The position numbers were made by a program, and so were the translations under genes. DNA of 5,338 bases from Candidatus Ethanoperedens thermophilum. Its GTDB lineage: Archaea; Halobacteriota; Methanosarcinia; Methanosarcinales; EX4572-44. The notes beneath the pieces were generated by a model. It was not told the DNA's origin. It searched no databases and saw only the letters and a program-made list of their open reading frames with translations. Below, one piece after another: positions 4,818-5,338 of this stretch (position 1 is the first letter of the stretch; every line of letters begins with the position of its first letter). The DNA lies in contig WNEG01000013.1 in assembly GCA_012910725.1 (NCBI GenBank), positions 1-5,338 of the forward strand. Direction: 5' to 3'.

Positions 4818-5140
4818 TCAGATAATATTCTTTCTCCTCAACACAACATATCCCGCAAGCACGAGTAATCCAATCGAAAACAGTATTATCGTTGGAAGCT
4901 CCGGGACTGGGTCTTCACCCTTCATACATTGACAAGTGTCGTAGTAACCATCTCCATTGGTATCAAATGCTACACAAGCACCCCCTGCAGCTGCACAGCC
5001 ATTATCTGCACATTTTCCACCAATCGGTGTATTAGCAGTTCCGTACAAAGATCTTCTGCAATTCCTGCGATTACCATTCCTATGCTCAAAACAGCCATCA
5101 AAAAAATCAATAGTCCGACAATATATCTATTTCGATTCAT
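4818..5140 (-). CDS. Small secreted Cys-rich PEF-CTERM-like protein, frame broken
   Basis: The gene reads as two frames. The ATG at 5140 has GGAGGT (5157-5152) and GGTGA (5148-5144) before it and encodes a signal peptide (MNRNRYIVGLLIFLMAVLSIG..., cleavage probably near IAGIA-ED), then EDLC. This frame stops soon after. From the T at 5045 a second frame continues as YGTANTPIGGKCADNGC, then DTNGDGYYDTCQC, then VPELPTIILFSIGLL, a membrane segment and LRRKNII. One added base at 5045 joins them into ~107 aa. The second part has no start of its own except a TTG at 5048 without a ribosome site. The mature part has six Cys and a DxNxDGxxD calcium-type loop. The tail resembles archaeal PEF-CTERM sorting signals handled by archaeosortase, so a surface-anchored protein is likely. 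The shift may be a sequencing error, a mutation or programmed; exact role unknown. Confidence 0.7.
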
Positions 5141-5151
5141 TTTTCACCCTT

Positions 5152-5157
5152 ACCTCC
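5152..5157 (-). promoter_or_regulatory. Shine-Dalgarno site upstream of the signal-peptide start
   Basis: GGAGGT on the minus strand lies 11 bases before the ATG at 5140, with a second weaker GGTGA only 3 bases before it. It shows that translation begins at the signal-peptide frame, not at the downstream TTG at 5048. Confidence 0.6.
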
Positions 5158-5190
5158 TTTTTGTTTTATTTTCTTGGTATTCATACATAA

Positions 5191-5245
5191 GCCCCAGCCG
5201 TGCCACGCTCGGATTGAAAAGCGGGGCATCCATTTGCGCCCTTTT
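5191..5245 (+). repeat. Copy 2 of the ~50-bp direct repeat, with GC-rich fold
   Basis: The core at 5214-5232 matches 4044-4062 at 18 of 19 positions, with weaker similarity on both sides. In this copy GCCCC (5191-5195) can pair with GGGGC (5223-5227) around an inner CCG/CGG stem, so it could fold as RNA or single-stranded DNA. It is more GC-rich than its surroundings. It lies just upstream of the surface-protein gene. Confidence 0.6.
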
Positions 5246-5324
5246 ATGACACAAGCTTTTTCATCATCCAGATTTCTTAAGTATTAACTACTCGCCATCT
5301 TTTTCTTTAGGAGGTGGTAACTTT

Positions 5325-5338
5325 TTGGGACCAGTCTA
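5325..5338 (+). CDS. Possible start of a truncated gene at the right edge
   Basis: AGGAGGTG (5309-5316) lies 8 bases before a TTG at 5325, and TTAAGTATTAA (5275-5285) could be its TATA box about 25 bases before the ribosome site. Only four codons (TTG GGA CCA GTC) fit in the window, so nothing can be said about the product. The opposite strand is an equal candidate: a frame open at the edge ends at a TAA at 5286-5284 and could be the 3' end of a minus-strand gene. Confidence 0.2.

Noticed and set aside
4456..4932. 158-codon plus-strand frame antisense to MNT
   Set aside because: It is a shadow of the MNT gene and its promoter; MNT on the minus strand has clear catalytic motifs.
5284..5337. 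3' end of a minus-strand gene at the right edge
   Set aside because: A frame of 17 codons is open to the edge, but it is too short and has no recognisable content; the other two frames stop within it.

Overview
The window looks like chromosomal DNA of a euryarchaeal archaeon. Four things suggest this: an aconitase-X protein of the archaeal mevalonate-pathway type (phosphomevalonate dehydratase large subunit), a surface protein ending in a PEF-CTERM-like sorting tail, a HEPN/MNT pair of archaeal style, and archaeal promoter architecture (TATA-like boxes, a probable leaderless hemC, a U-rich terminator). A methanogen or methane/alkane-oxidising relative would fit, but the lineage cannot be fixed from sequence reading alone.

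Layout. 1-236: an intergenic array of short GNA-triloop hairpins. 237-1394 (-): aconitase X. 1395-1636: spacer with a U-rich terminator and a small palindrome. 1637-1948 (-): a GYD/DUF3303-like small protein with an internal duplication. 1949-2121: divergent promoter region with an 11-bp tandem repeat. 2122-3048 (+) hemC and 3045-3788 (+) SUMT, overlapping by ATGA, form a tetrapyrrole operon (porphobilinogen to hydroxymethylbilane, and uroporphyrinogen III to precorrin-2); the intervening hemD is absent. 3784-4012: a second hairpin array. 4082-4456 (-) HEPN and 4449-4763 (-) MNT form a toxin-antitoxin-like operon. 4818-5140 (-): a small, secreted, Cys-rich, PEF-CTERM-tailed protein whose reading frame is broken by an apparent -1 shift. 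5141-5338: a second copy of a ~50-bp direct repeat, and possibly the start of a truncated gene at the right edge.

The most unusual content is non-coding. Two arrays of ~19-22-nt mini-hairpins (8-9-bp stems, mostly 3-nt loops) sit immediately downstream of acnX and of SUMT. An ~88-nt segment is present in both arrays in inverted orientation, so it has the same orientation relative to the upstream gene. Stems show compensatory changes between copies, loops in two of the three stem classes are GNA triloops, and duplication boundaries coincide with hairpin loops. The left arm of one unit supplies the SUMT stop codon. Separately, a ~50-bp direct repeat brackets the HEPN/MNT plus surface-protein block, which hints at a cassette.
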